From contig NZ_CP101466.1 of assembly GCF_024362385.1 (NCBI RefSeq), forward strand, positions 3,224,001 through 3,288,000: DNA of 64,000 bases, in the 5' to 3' direction. The translations under genes were made by a program, and so were the position numbers. Below are positions 16,929 to 25,345 of this stretch, one piece after another. Position 1 is the first letter of the stretch. Each line of letters begins with the position of its first letter. The stretch is from Arthrobacter sp. DNA4. Its GTDB lineage: Bacteria > Actinomycetota > Actinomycetes > Actinomycetales > Micrococcaceae. The notes under the pieces are model-generated. The model was not told the origin of the DNA, did no database searches, and saw only the letters and a program-made list of their open reading frames with translations.

Positions 16929-17843
16929 ATGGAAATTCCAGAAGCCCCGGTCACGGTCTTGATCGCGGGAGTGCTGCTTATCTTCGCCTCGATCATTGTG
17001 ACCTTCGTCGTCGTACTGAAACCCCGGCACGCGATCCCCCTATCACGCCGGCGTCCGGACGCGGCCGCAAGTACTTCCAGGCTGACCCTCCTCACCAATA
17101 CGGCGGTTGGCGCCATCAACAAACGTATGAAAGGAAGAAATGACTTCCTCGTCAGCCGCGACAAGCTGGAACGGGCCGGACTAAAAACCCAGTAAGCCGA
17201 CTTCCTGCTCATGATGGGCGCGGGCGCCCTGGTAAGCAGCGTATTCGGTTTTCTGCTTGGGGGGTTCTTCTTCGCAATCATTCTGTTCGCAGTTGTTCCC
17301 GCCGGAATTCTCGCCTATCTTTCGGTACTCACCGCAAGGCGCAAGAGCAAGTTCGACGAGCAACTGCCGGACACCTTGCAGATGCTGACGGGAAGCATGC
17401 GGGCTTACCACTCACTCTTACGGGCTATTGATGCGTCGGCACGGGAAAGCGACGCCCCTATGTCGGAAGAACTAAGCAGGATAGTCAACGAGACCCGGAT
17501 CGGTCGTGATCTGGGGGAATCCATGACGGAAGTTTCTACCCGTACCGGCAGTGAAGACTTTGGGTGGATCTCACAAGCCATTGAAATCCACCGCGAAGTA
17601 GGCGGAGACCTGGCAGAAGTGCTTGACCATGTCGGGGAAACCATCCGCGATCGCAACCAGATACGCCGGCAGGTAAAAGCCCTAAGCGCCGAAGGAAAGA
17701 TGTCGGCTGCCGTTCTCATGGGGCTGCCAGTGGTTTTGTTCTTCGCGTTGATTCTGATTAACGGTCAATACGCAAAGACGTTTACGGGCACAGTCCCAGG
17801 GTTCCTCATGCTGGGCGCAGCAGCTGTAATGCTCACTGCTTAA
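16929..17843 (+). pseudogene. tadB: TadB-like type II secretion F protein, interrupted by an in-frame TAA (cluster 1)
   Basis: The frame opens at ATG 16929 directly after cpaF and reads 88 codons to TAA at 17193-17195, then continues in frame to 17843. The intact cluster 2 TadB reads AGLRLSQAEFFLL where this gene reads AGLKTQ-stop-ADFLLM, so the stop replaces Gln and is explained by CAA to TAA. Downstream the T2SS-F domain is well preserved (LPDTLQMLTGSMRAYHSLLR, WISQAIEIHREVGGDLAEVL). The C-terminus is about a dozen residues shorter than its paralogue. An internal restart at ATG 17208/17211 lacks a ribosome-binding site and would lose the first membrane segment. Either cluster 1 is defective in this platform protein or the cluster 2 TadB supplies it. 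Confidence 0.82.
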
Positions 17844-17892
17844 GCGGGTTCTGGCTCAGTAGCTGATCAAGCCAAAGTACTAGGAGCGCGAC

Positions 17893-18765
17893 ATGTCACC
17901 CATAGCACTCGGGGCGATTCTGGCCATCGTTCTACCCGTCTCATATCTGGTTTGGTCGGTAGCCGCTACGGACAGGGTTGCCATCCGGAACATACAGGCC
18001 AACCTGGGCCAGCGCGCCAGGAACGATGCCCCCCAAACCCTGTCGCTGGAATTCAGCGCCTTCACCCGCAAGGTCACGCCAGTCCGCTACGTCGCCTGGT
18101 TGGACAAACAGCTCGCTGCCCTGGGGCGCCCCAAAGAGTGGCCCCTCGAACGCCTCCTGGCCGTAAAACCGCTGCTGGCGCTCGGAGCCGGACTCCTCGG
18201 CCTGTTCCACTTCTTTGCCTCGCCGGAGCCGTCGCGCTTCGCGATCCTCCTTGCCGCTATAGCGTTTGGGTACTTCGCTCCTGACCTGCTGATACGCACT
18301 AATGCTGAGAAACGGAGAGACAAGATCCGGCAGGAGCTGCCGAACACACTTGACCAGATGCTGATCTCCGTTCAAGCGGGCCTCGGATTTGAGGCTGCGA
18401 TGGCCCGTACGGCTCAAAACGGTACAGGCCCGTTAGCGGACGAAATGACACGAACGCTGCAGGACATGCAGGTGGGGCGTTCCCGCAAAGAAGCCTACTT
18501 GGCCATGTCCGACCGTGTTGACGTTCCGGACCTGCGCTCATTCATACGTGCCATTGTGCAAGCGGATGCATACGGAATCGCCATCGCAAAAGTTCTTAAA
18601 GTTCAGGCCCATGAAATGCGCATGAAGCGCCGCCAGAGGGCTGAGGAACACGCCATGAAGATACCGGTAAAGATTCTCTTTCCATTGATTTTCTTCATCT
18701 TTCCGACCCTCTTCATCATCCTGTTGGGGCCGTCAGTCATGAACATCATCGCTGCATTCTCCTAG
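17893..18765 (+). CDS. tadC: TadC-like type II secretion F protein (cluster 1)
   Basis: This 290-residue inner-membrane platform protein starts at ATG 17893 behind TAGGAG. It has an N-terminal membrane segment, a pair near residues 95-135, the conserved cytoplasmic T2SS-F domain (ELPNTLDQMLISVQAGLGFE, TLQDMQVGRSRKEAY) and a C-terminal membrane helix (LFPLIFFIFPTLFIILLG). With TadB it forms the membrane base on which CpaF acts. The frame is intact, unlike the upstream tadB. The cluster 2 TadC is clearly homologous over its whole length. Confidence 0.9.
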   Translation: MSPIALGAILAIVLPVSYLVWSVAATDRVAIRNIQANLGQRARNDAPQTLSLEFSAFTRKVTPVRYVAWLDKQLAALGRPKEWPLERLLAVKPLLALGAGLLGLFHFFASPEPSRFAILLAAIAFGYFAPDLLIRTNAEKRRDKIRQELPNTLDQMLISVQAGLGFEAAMARTAQNGTGPLADEMTRTLQDMQVGRSRKEAYLAMSDRVDVPDLRSFIRAIVQADAYGIAIAKVLKVQAHEMRMKRRQRAEEHAMKIPVKILFPLIFFIFPTLFIILLGPSVMNIIAAFS

Positions 18766-18773
18766 GAGGAGAT

Positions 18774-18986
18774 ATGAAGAACCTGGTCACAGCCTTGTCC
18801 CTGGCCCGAAGCATAACAGAGCGGTTCAGGAGTGAAGAAGACGGGGCCACCGCCACCGAATATGCGATCACAGTGGGTCTCATTGCCATCGTGATTGTGG
18901 CCGGTGTGGGCCTATTTGGAATTTCGCTCAACGGCTACTTTGGCAACTTCACCACCGGGATCAAGACGGCGCTGGGTATTCCGTAA
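18774..18986 (+). CDS. flp: Flp/Fap-type pilin 3, last gene of cluster 1
   Basis: This 70-residue pilin sits behind the very strong ribosome-binding site AGGAGGAG. The leader ends SEEDG, followed by ATATEYAITVGLIAIVIVAG. The C-terminus (GYFGNFTTGIKTALGIP) differs from pilins 1 and 2. It lies at the end of the operon, eight bases after tadC, and is followed by a perfect terminator. A pilin at each end of the cluster is unusual and suggests differing expression levels or a minor pilin role. Confidence 0.92.
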   Translation: MKNLVTALSLARSITERFRSEEDGATATEYAITVGLIAIVIVAGVGLFGISLNGYFGNFTTGIKTALGIP

Positions 18987-19025
18987 AAGAAGCGCCAGCG
19001 CCGCGACCCATGGCGCCCAAAGACC

Positions 19026-19062
19026 GGACCCCCTCGGCACCCAGAACCGAGGGGGTCCTTTT
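19026..19062 (+). terminator. Rho-independent terminator closing cluster 1
   Basis: A perfect 12-bp stem, GGACCCCCTCGG / CCGAGGGGGTCC, with a nine-base loop is followed directly by TTTTGTGTG. It separates the transcription of the two pilus clusters. Confidence 0.92.
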
Positions 19063-19249
19063 GTGTGTCCAGCCCTGACAGAAATCCATCAACAGCACAG
19101 GACAAACCCAGTAAAAGCGCAGGGAGAGTGCACTTCGTAAAGGCTTTGCCAAGGATGCTGCAAGTTCCGGTCAAGACCGCCAAAGCCGTTGCTAACTTCG
19201 TTTCAGCGCTGGTGCAGGGCCAGCCAATCCGTCTCGCTCAGGAGTCAAA

Positions 19250-19453
19250 ATGCTTTCTCTCTACACCAACCTCATGATCCGCCTGCGCAGCGAAAAGGGC
19301 GCAACTGCCGTTGAATACGGCATCATGGTCGCCCTCATCGCGGTCGTCATCATCGTCGCGGTCAGCACGCTCGGAGGCCAGCTCGGCACCCTCTTCAGCG
19401 GCGTCACCAAGGACATTGCACACCCCACCTCCACCCCCATCCCCTCCCCGTAA
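19250..19453 (+). CDS. flp: Flp/Fap-type pilin 4, first gene of cluster 2
   Basis: This 67-residue pilin starts at ATG 19250 behind CAGGAG. The leader ends SEKG, followed by ATAVEYGIMVALIAVVIIVA. After the helix comes a hydrophilic tail that ends in a Pro/Thr/Ser-rich stretch, HPTSTPIPSP, not seen in the other three pilins and a plausible O-glycosylation site. It is the only pilin of cluster 2. The 190 bases upstream, after the cluster 1 terminator, must hold the cluster 2 promoter; I could not identify it. Confidence 0.92.
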   Translation: MLSLYTNLMIRLRSEKGATAVEYGIMVALIAVVIIVAVSTLGGQLGTLFSGVTKDIAHPTSTPIPSP

Positions 19454-19539
19454 CACCCCCGCCAGCCGTTCCGGACCCCATATCGAAACGGCGGCACACT
19501 GCCAAGCAGAACCGAGCAATCCAAGAGGAGGTGCAGCTG

Positions 19540-19911
19540 GTGAAACGTGATTCGGAGCGCGGCGCGGCCGCCGTCGAATTCGCGATCCTGCTGCCCCTCC
19601 TCTTGATGCTTGTGCTGGGAACCATCGAATTTGGCCGGGCGTACAACGCCCAGATCACCCTGACCAACGCAGCCCGCGACGGGGTGCGCGTCATGGCGAT
19701 CAACAACGATCCAGCCGCCGCCAAGACAGCAGCCCAGAACGCGGCGGCATCGGTCAGCACCATCCCCGTCTCAAACATCACGCTCAGCACCACCACGTGC
19801 AGCACAGGGAACCAGGTAACGCTGACCATCAACTACACGCTGTCCACCATCACCGGCATCGCCGGCCCGTTCCCGATGACAGGCAAAGGGGTAATGCTGT
19901 GCGGCGGCTAG
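19540..19911 (+). CDS. TadE-like minor pseudopilin (cluster 2)
   Basis: This 123-residue protein starts at GTG 19540, eight bases after AGGAGG; an in-frame GTG at 19531 overlaps the ribosome-binding site and is less likely. The leader ends SERG, followed by AAAVEFAILLPLLLMLVLG. Two cysteines (TTTCSTG and the terminal CGG) match those of the cluster 1 protein in position. The final 13 bases overlap the next gene exactly as in cluster 1. Confidence 0.86.
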   Translation: MKRDSERGAAAVEFAILLPLLLMLVLGTIEFGRAYNAQITLTNAARDGVRVMAINNDPAAAKTAAQNAAASVSTIPVSNITLSTTTCSTGNQVTLTINYTLSTITGIAGPFPMTGKGVMLCGG

Positions 19912-20948
19912 GCAGGAACAAACGGACCGCACAGCACAGCGAGCGCGGCGCTATCAGCGTCATCGTCGCCATTCTGCTGGTGACCCTCCTTGGCTTCGTG
20001 GCCATCGCCGTCGACGTCGGCGTGATCTACTCGGAACGCGCCCAACTCCAAAACGGCGCGGACGCTTCCGCAATCGCAGTCGCCCAGAAGTGCGCGCGCA
20101 ACCCAGCAGACGCCCTGTGTTCGACGACGTCCCCGCTCGCCGGCAGCCTGGCGAACCAAAACGCGCTGGACGGTATGAGCAACATCAACAACATCCAGTT
20201 GGACACAACGGCCAGGACAGTTTCGGTCACCACCGCATCCAAGCAAGAGGGAGCTCCGGACAATTCGGTCTCCCTCTTCTTTGCCGGAGTGCTGGGCATT
20301 CCCTCCAAAGAGGTTGGTGCAAAGGCGTCGGCTGTTTGGGGCAGCCCCAAAGCTGGCCGCACTGCATTTCCGCTTGCTTTTTCCATCTGCCAGGTCAAAG
20401 GATATGTCGACGGCGGGTTGCAGCTTCTCCAGGACCATGGCCAGAATGCCAATGCCTCCTGCAATTACGGCCCCTCAGGAGCGGCGGTATCCGGCGGCTA
20501 CGGATGGCTGGTCCAGGACACCGGAAAGTGCGGCGGCACCATTGACCTGGCGGTGAGCGAGGGCGGCAGCGACCCGGGCAACAACGCGCCCGGCAACTGC
20601 GATGCCACGCTCAACGGCTGGGGGGCGGACATCGCAGCGGGCAAAAAGGTCATCGTGCTGCTCCCCGTCTTCAACAAGATCACCGGCACTGGATCGGGAG
20701 CGATCTACAGCCTGGTCTCCTTTGCAGCCTTCGACGTCACCGGCTGGAAGTTCAGCGGCGGCACAGGCCTGCCATATGAATTCCAAAGCACCAAGTCCAC
20801 AACTACAGGGGTTACCACGGCTACCCAGTGCACCGGAAACTGCCGCGGCATAATCGGCAAGTTCGTCACCTACGTTTCCCTCGCCGACGGCTACACGCTG
20901 GGTCCCGTTGACCCCTATGGCGCCACCATCGTCCGTCCTACCCTCTAG
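19899..20948 (+). CDS. TadG-like Flp pilus assembly protein (cluster 2)
   Basis: This 349-residue protein starts at GTG 19899, inside the tadE gene. The N-terminus SERGAISVIVAILLVTLLGF is followed by IAVDVGVIYSERAQLQNGAD, shared with the cluster 1 paralogue. A Cys-containing extracytoplasmic domain follows; SGAAVSGGYGWLVQDTGKCG parallels SGAAVAGGFEWLSPDPGKCG of the paralogue. Longer in-frame starts lie out of context inside tadE. Processed or membrane-anchored, it probably acts outside the cytoplasm in pilus assembly. Confidence 0.85.
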   Translation: MRRLGRNKRTAQHSERGAISVIVAILLVTLLGFVAIAVDVGVIYSERAQLQNGADASAIAVAQKCARNPADALCSTTSPLAGSLANQNALDGMSNINNIQLDTTARTVSVTTASKQEGAPDNSVSLFFAGVLGIPSKEVGAKASAVWGSPKAGRTAFPLAFSICQVKGYVDGGLQLLQDHGQNANASCNYGPSGAAVSGGYGWLVQDTGKCGGTIDLAVSEGGSDPGNNAPGNCDATLNGWGADIAAGKKVIVLLPVFNKITGTGSGAIYSLVSFAAFDVTGWKFSGGTGLPYEFQSTKSTTTGVTTATQCTGNCRGIIGKFVTYVSLADGYTLGPVDPYGATIVRPTL

Positions 20949-20971
20949 CGCTACCCCCATCAGGAGAAAAA

Positions 20972-21721
20972 GTGAAGTCTCGCATGCTCGCAGGCACGGC
21001 CGCCGTAGCCCTGGCACTTGTGGGAGCCCTCCTCATAATCGTCTATGCAAACGGCGCCGATGCACGGGCGATGGCCAGCACAAACCCAAAAAAGGTGCTG
21101 GTCGTCCAAAAGGCCATACCCGCCGGAACGCCGGTGAATGACATGACGGCCTCGCTCGTCATTGAGGACGTTCCCGCAGCCGGTGTGGCTGCCACCGCGC
21201 TCACGTCACTCGATGGCAAGGGCGGAACAGTGGCTGCCGTAAACCTGGTCCCCGGCGAACAGCTCCTCGCAGAACGCCTCGTCGCGCCAGCAGATGCCAA
21301 GACGAGCGGCGCCCCAAAGGTACCCGCGGGACTCCAGGAAGTGACCTTCGAACTGGAACCAAAGATGGTTGTCGGTGGCCGTCTCGAAGCCGGGGACCAT
21401 GTGGCCATTGGATTCAACTTTGCGAGCGGCGCGGACAAGAGCAAGCCCGGTGAGCCCACCACCCAGCTCTCTCTGCGCAAGGTTCTCGTCACAGCCGTCC
21501 AGCGGGCCGCACAACCAACTGCCAAGCCCACCGACGGCACAAACCCGCAGGACACCACCCTTCCCCAAGGATCCTTCATCGTGACCGTGGCAGTGAGTGA
21601 CGTGGACGCCAGCAAAATCATCTTCACCACCATCAATGGCAGTCTCTGGCTTACCAAGGAACCCCTCGACGCGCAGGACAACGGCGGCTTCATCGCCAGG
21701 AAGGACACGGTGTACAAATGA
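20972..21721 (+). CDS. cpaB: CpaB/RcpC-like SAF-domain pilus assembly protein (cluster 2)
   Basis: This 249-residue protein starts at GTG 20972 behind AGGAGAAAA. One N-terminal membrane segment (MLAGTAAVALALVGALLIIV) is followed by a SAF-like domain starting VLVVQKAIPAGT and by KVPAGLQEVTFELE. It is homologous end to end with the cluster 1 CpaB. The stop overlaps the cpaE start (ATGA). Confidence 0.86.
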   Translation: MKSRMLAGTAAVALALVGALLIIVYANGADARAMASTNPKKVLVVQKAIPAGTPVNDMTASLVIEDVPAAGVAATALTSLDGKGGTVAAVNLVPGEQLLAERLVAPADAKTSGAPKVPAGLQEVTFELEPKMVVGGRLEAGDHVAIGFNFASGADKSKPGEPTTQLSLRKVLVTAVQRAAQPTAKPTDGTNPQDTTLPQGSFIVTVAVSDVDASKIIFTTINGSLWLTKEPLDAQDNGGFIARKDTVYK

Positions 21722-22911
21722 GCCGTTTCGTCCTCCTCTCCCCCAGCGCCGAGTTCGACCAGAAGCTGCGCGCCGCCGTCGCCCACGGTCTTCGCGGCAC
21801 CGTGCAGACCATCGCGAGTGACATCCTCCCGGCGGGCCCTGCGGAGCTGTTCGCCCTCCTCAACCAGGAGCAGCCGGAAGTGCTGATCATCGGCCCGGAC
21901 GTCCCCTACGAGGAGGCGCTGCGGTTCGCCAAGGTCTTCGACGTCCAGCTCCCCGGCCTCAGCCTGGTCCTGGTCAGCGACGTGGACCCGGACTACCTCC
22001 TCTACGCCATGCGCGCCGGCATCCGCGACATCCTCAGCCCGCAGGCCGACGCCGCAGAAATCAGGGTGCTGCTGGAGCGCGCCTGCCAGTCCTTCGCCAC
22101 CCGCCACCGCGGCCCGGAGACCCAGCAGGCAGAGAACGGCAGCGGCCTGGTCATCGGCGTCTTCTCCCCCAAAGGCGGCGTCGGCAAGACCACCCTGGCC
22201 ACCAACATCGCCATCGGCCTGGGCCAGATCGCGCCCATGAGTGTGGTCATCGTGGACCTGGACTTGCAGTTCGGCGACGTCGCCTCCGGCCTCTACCTCA
22301 ACCCGCAGCACACGGTCACGGACGCCGTCACCCCCGCCGCGGCCCAGGACTCCCTGGTCCTCAAGGCCTTCCTGACGGTCCACCCGGCCGGCATCTACGC
22401 GCTGTGCGCCCCGCCCAACCCGGTGGACGCGGACCACATCACCCCGGAACAGGTCAGCCACCTGCTGGAGCAGTTGGCCCAGGAGTTCCAGTACGTGGTC
22501 ATCGACTCCGCCCCGGGCATGCCGGAAATCGGCCTTGCCGCCATGGAACAGTGCACCGACGTGGTCTGGGTCAGCGCCATGGACATCCCCAGCCTGCGCG
22601 GCCTCCGCTCCGGCCTGGAAGTCCTCCGCCAGCTGGACATCATGCCGGAATCCCGCCACGTGGTCCTGAACATGGCCGACGCCAAATCCGGCCTGAACGT
22701 CCGGGACGTCGAGTCCACCATCGGCGCGCCCGTGGACGTCAGCGTCCCCCGTTCCCGCGCCGTGGCCCTGTCCACCAACCGCGGCATCCCCGTCCTCCAG
22801 GAATCCAAGAAGGACCCGGCCGTCAAGAGCCTCCGCCAGCTGGTGGAGCGCTTCAACCCGGCATGGCGCACGCAGGCCCAGCGGAAACTTCACCGAAGGG
22901 TGGTCATCTGA
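21718..22911 (+). CDS. cpaE: CpaE/TadZ-like MinD-family ATPase (cluster 2)
   Basis: This 397-residue protein has an N-terminal receiver-like domain and a MinD/ParA ATPase with VFSPKGGVGKTTLATN and VVIVDLDLQFGDVASG. The receiver region reads VLIIGPDVP at the usual phosphorylation strand, again without the canonical Asp position. It presumably positions the cluster 2 pilus machine. Its stop TGA shares its A with the ATG of cpaF. Third positions are almost all G or C, unlike the cluster 1 copy. Confidence 0.92.
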   Translation: MSRFVLLSPSAEFDQKLRAAVAHGLRGTVQTIASDILPAGPAELFALLNQEQPEVLIIGPDVPYEEALRFAKVFDVQLPGLSLVLVSDVDPDYLLYAMRAGIRDILSPQADAAEIRVLLERACQSFATRHRGPETQQAENGSGLVIGVFSPKGGVGKTTLATNIAIGLGQIAPMSVVIVDLDLQFGDVASGLYLNPQHTVTDAVTPAAAQDSLVLKAFLTVHPAGIYALCAPPNPVDADHITPEQVSHLLEQLAQEFQYVVIDSAPGMPEIGLAAMEQCTDVVWVSAMDIPSLRGLRSGLEVLRQLDIMPESRHVVLNMADAKSGLNVRDVESTIGAPVDVSVPRSRAVALSTNRGIPVLQESKKDPAVKSLRQLVERFNPAWRTQAQRKLHRRVVI

Positions 22912-24395
22912 TGAAACTCTCTGAACGCATCAACGCGGTCCAGTCGCGCAACCAGGCGGCCGGGACCGCGCTGCTGGAGCCGCCCCGCCCGGCCCCCGCG
23001 CCTTCGCCGTCCCCCGCGGAAAGCACTGAGCGGCACCAGCCGGCGCACGCCGCCGTCGTGCATTCAACGCACGACGGCGGCACACCCTTGGTGCCCGCGG
23101 CACCCAGGGTGGACGTCTTCGCAGCCATGAAGGACAGGGCGGCCACTGCGCTTTTCGAGCAGATGGGAACGCGGTTCAACGACGGCGCCGTCACCGAGCA
23201 GGAACTGCGGAGCACCGCCAAGAAGGAACTCACCCGCATCGTGGACGCCGAGCAGGTGCCGCTGACACCGGAAGAGCGCACCCGCCTGGTCCAGGACGTT
23301 GCCGATGACGTGCTGGGTTACGGGCCCCTCCAGCGCCTCCTCGACGATCCCGCCGTCACCGAAATCATGGTCAACCGCATGGACCAGATCTATGTGGAGC
23401 GCAAGGGAAAGCTCACGCTTAGCGAATCCCGGTTCAGCTCCGAGGAGCACCTGCGCAAGGTCATCGAACGCATCGTGTCCAAGGTGGGCCGCCGCATCGA
23501 CGAATCCTCCCCGCTGGTGGACGCCCGCCTGGAGGACGGCTCGCGCGTGAACGCAGTCATCCCGCCACTGGCCGTCGGGGGTTCCTCGCTGACCATCCGA
23601 AAGTTCAGCAAGACCCCGCTGACGGTCCGCAACCTCATCGACTTCGGCACGCTGACGCCGGAAATGGCCGAGCTGCTGAACGCGTGCGTCAAAGCCAAAC
23701 TGAACATCATCGTCTCCGGCGGCACGGGCACGGGCAAGACCACGCTCCTTAACGTCCTGTCCTCCTTCCTGCCACATGACGAACGGATCGTCACCATCGA
23801 GGACGCCGTGGAACTCCAGATCCAGCAGGACCACGTGGTGCGGCTGGAAAGCCGGCCGCCCAACACCGAGGGCAAGGGCGAAGTCACCATCCGCGAGCTC
23901 CTCCGCAACTCCCTCCGCATGCGCCCTGACCGGATCGTGGTGGGTGAGGTCCGTGGCGGTGAATCGCTGGACATGCTCCAGGCCATGAACACCGGCCACG
24001 ACGGCTCCCTCTCCACCGTGCACTCCAACTCGCCCCGTGACGCCGTGGCCCGCCTGGAAACCCTGGTGCTCATGGCCGGGATGGATCTGCCGCTGCGCGC
24101 GATCCGCGAACAGATCGCCTCCGCCGTTAACCTCATCGTCCAGATCTCCCGCCTCCGCGACGGCTCCCGCCGCATCACCCACGTCACGGAGGTCCAAGGC
24201 ATGGAAGGCGACATCGTCACCCTCCAGGACGCCTTCGTGTTCGACTACTCGGCAGGCGTGGACGCACAGGGCAGGTTCCTTGGCAGGCCGGTGGCCACCG
24301 GCATCCGGCCCCGCTTTATTGACCGGTTCGAAGACCTCGGCATCCATGTGTCCCCCGCGGTGTTCGCCACCCCGCTGGGTCCAGGCGCGAAGTAG
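22911..24395 (+). CDS. cpaF: CpaF/TadA secretion ATPase (cluster 2)
   Basis: This 494-residue VirB11-family ATPase starts at ATG 22911, which gives MKLSERINAVQSRNQAAG. A Pro/Ala-rich stretch (residues 22-66) is longer than in the cluster 1 copy. The core carries Walker A GGTGTGKTT at 270-278, TIEDAVELQIQQDHVV, IVVGEVRGGE and TGHDGSLSTVHSNSP. In-frame starts far upstream lie inside cpaE and were rejected. It drives assembly of the pilus with TadB and TadC. Confidence 0.95.
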   Translation: MKLSERINAVQSRNQAAGTALLEPPRPAPAPSPSPAESTERHQPAHAAVVHSTHDGGTPLVPAAPRVDVFAAMKDRAATALFEQMGTRFNDGAVTEQELRSTAKKELTRIVDAEQVPLTPEERTRLVQDVADDVLGYGPLQRLLDDPAVTEIMVNRMDQIYVERKGKLTLSESRFSSEEHLRKVIERIVSKVGRRIDESSPLVDARLEDGSRVNAVIPPLAVGGSSLTIRKFSKTPLTVRNLIDFGTLTPEMAELLNACVKAKLNIIVSGGTGTGKTTLLNVLSSFLPHDERIVTIEDAVELQIQQDHVVRLESRPPNTEGKGEVTIRELLRNSLRMRPDRIVVGEVRGGESLDMLQAMNTGHDGSLSTVHSNSPRDAVARLETLVLMAGMDLPLRAIREQIASAVNLIVQISRLRDGSRRITHVTEVQGMEGDIVTLQDAFVFDYSAGVDAQGRFLGRPVATGIRPRFIDRFEDLGIHVSPAVFATPLGPGAK

Positions 24396-24405
24396 GGACG
24401 GGCCC

Positions 24406-25338
24406 ATGATCATCGCCATCGGAAGCGTCATCCTCCTCGCAGCCATCTGCCTGCTGGGCGTGGCCGTGCTCCTGCCCAGCGCCCCCTCGGTGCCACTGGA
24501 CCGCCGTCGCCCGTTTGAACCCGAGCCGCCCTCCTCGCTGACCCGCCTGGCACTTTCCGGCGTCAGGTCATTCGAACGCCTCCTCGCCGGCCGGAACGTC
24601 AAGCTGTTCTGCCGCGCGGAACTGGAAAACGCGGGCCTGAGGCTCAGCCAGGCCGAGTTCTTCCTGCTGGTGGGGATCGGCGCCTCCGTCGGCATGCTGG
24701 TGGGCCTGGTGACCGTGGGCCCCTTCATGGGACTGCTGCTCGCTCTGCTGGCACCGTTCGTGGGCAAACTGGTCCTCGGCTTCCTGGTAAGCAAGCGGCG
24801 CACCGCCTTCGACGGCCAGCTGGGCGACACGCTGCAGCTGCTCTCCGGCGGCCTGCGCGCGGGCCACAGCATCCTGCGCGCCATCGACGCCGCCGCGAAC
24901 GAGTCGCAGAAGCCAACGTCCGAGGAGATGCGGCGGGTGATCACCGAGACCAGCCTCGGCCGCGACCTGCTCGCCGCCCTCAACGACACCGCCGACAGGA
25001 TGAAGAACGAGGACTTCGTCTGGATCTCACAGGCCATCCAGATCAACCGCGAGGTGGGCGGCAACCTGGCCGAGGTGCTGGACCAGGTCAACGAGACCAT
25101 CCGCGAGCGCGCGGAGATCAAGGGCCACATCAAGGCCCTGGCAGCGGAGGGCAAGTTCTCCGCCTACATCCTGATCGCCATGCCGTTTGGCATCGTGGCC
25201 ATGTTGCTGGCAGTGAGCCCCAGCTATATGAATTCGATGTTCACCCATCCGCTGGGCTGGGTGATGATCGGTGCTTCCTTTGTCCTGATGACCATCGGTG
25301 CGCTGTGGATGCGCAAGATCATCGACCTGAAGTTCTGA
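24406..25338 (+). CDS. tadB: TadB-like type II secretion F protein (cluster 2)
   Basis: This is a 310-residue intact platform protein starting at ATG 24406. It has an N-terminal membrane segment, a hydrophobic pair around residues 85-125, the conserved T2SS-F domain (LGDTLQLLSGGLRAGHSILR, WISQAIQINREVGGNLAEVL) and C-terminal helices ending MRKIIDLKF. It serves as the reference showing that the cluster 1 tadB has a stop in place of Gln. An in-frame extension to 24037 lies inside cpaF and is rejected. Confidence 0.93.
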   Translation: MIIAIGSVILLAAICLLGVAVLLPSAPSVPLDRRRPFEPEPPSSLTRLALSGVRSFERLLAGRNVKLFCRAELENAGLRLSQAEFFLLVGIGASVGMLVGLVTVGPFMGLLLALLAPFVGKLVLGFLVSKRRTAFDGQLGDTLQLLSGGLRAGHSILRAIDAAANESQKPTSEEMRRVITETSLGRDLLAALNDTADRMKNEDFVWISQAIQINREVGGNLAEVLDQVNETIRERAEIKGHIKALAAEGKFSAYILIAMPFGIVAMLLAVSPSYMNSMFTHPLGWVMIGASFVLMTIGALWMRKIIDLKF

Positions 25339-25345
25339 GGACCCC

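Noticed and set aside
17833..17890. A possible second lesion (frameshift) at the 3' end of the cluster 1 tadB
   Set aside because: Another frame gives a few residues resembling the paralogue's tail, but the match is too short to separate from chance, so only the TAA at 17193 is claimed.
19065..19277. A 70-codon frame between the cluster 1 terminator and pilin 4
   Set aside because: It starts at GTG inside the terminator tail without a ribosome-binding site and overlaps the pilin 4 start; no similarity is recognised.
23064..25154. A 696-codon minus-strand frame across cpaF and tadB of cluster 2, and a 616-codon one across cpaB/cpaE (21043-22893)
   Set aside because: Both are antisense to well-supported pilus genes and have shadow-like composition.
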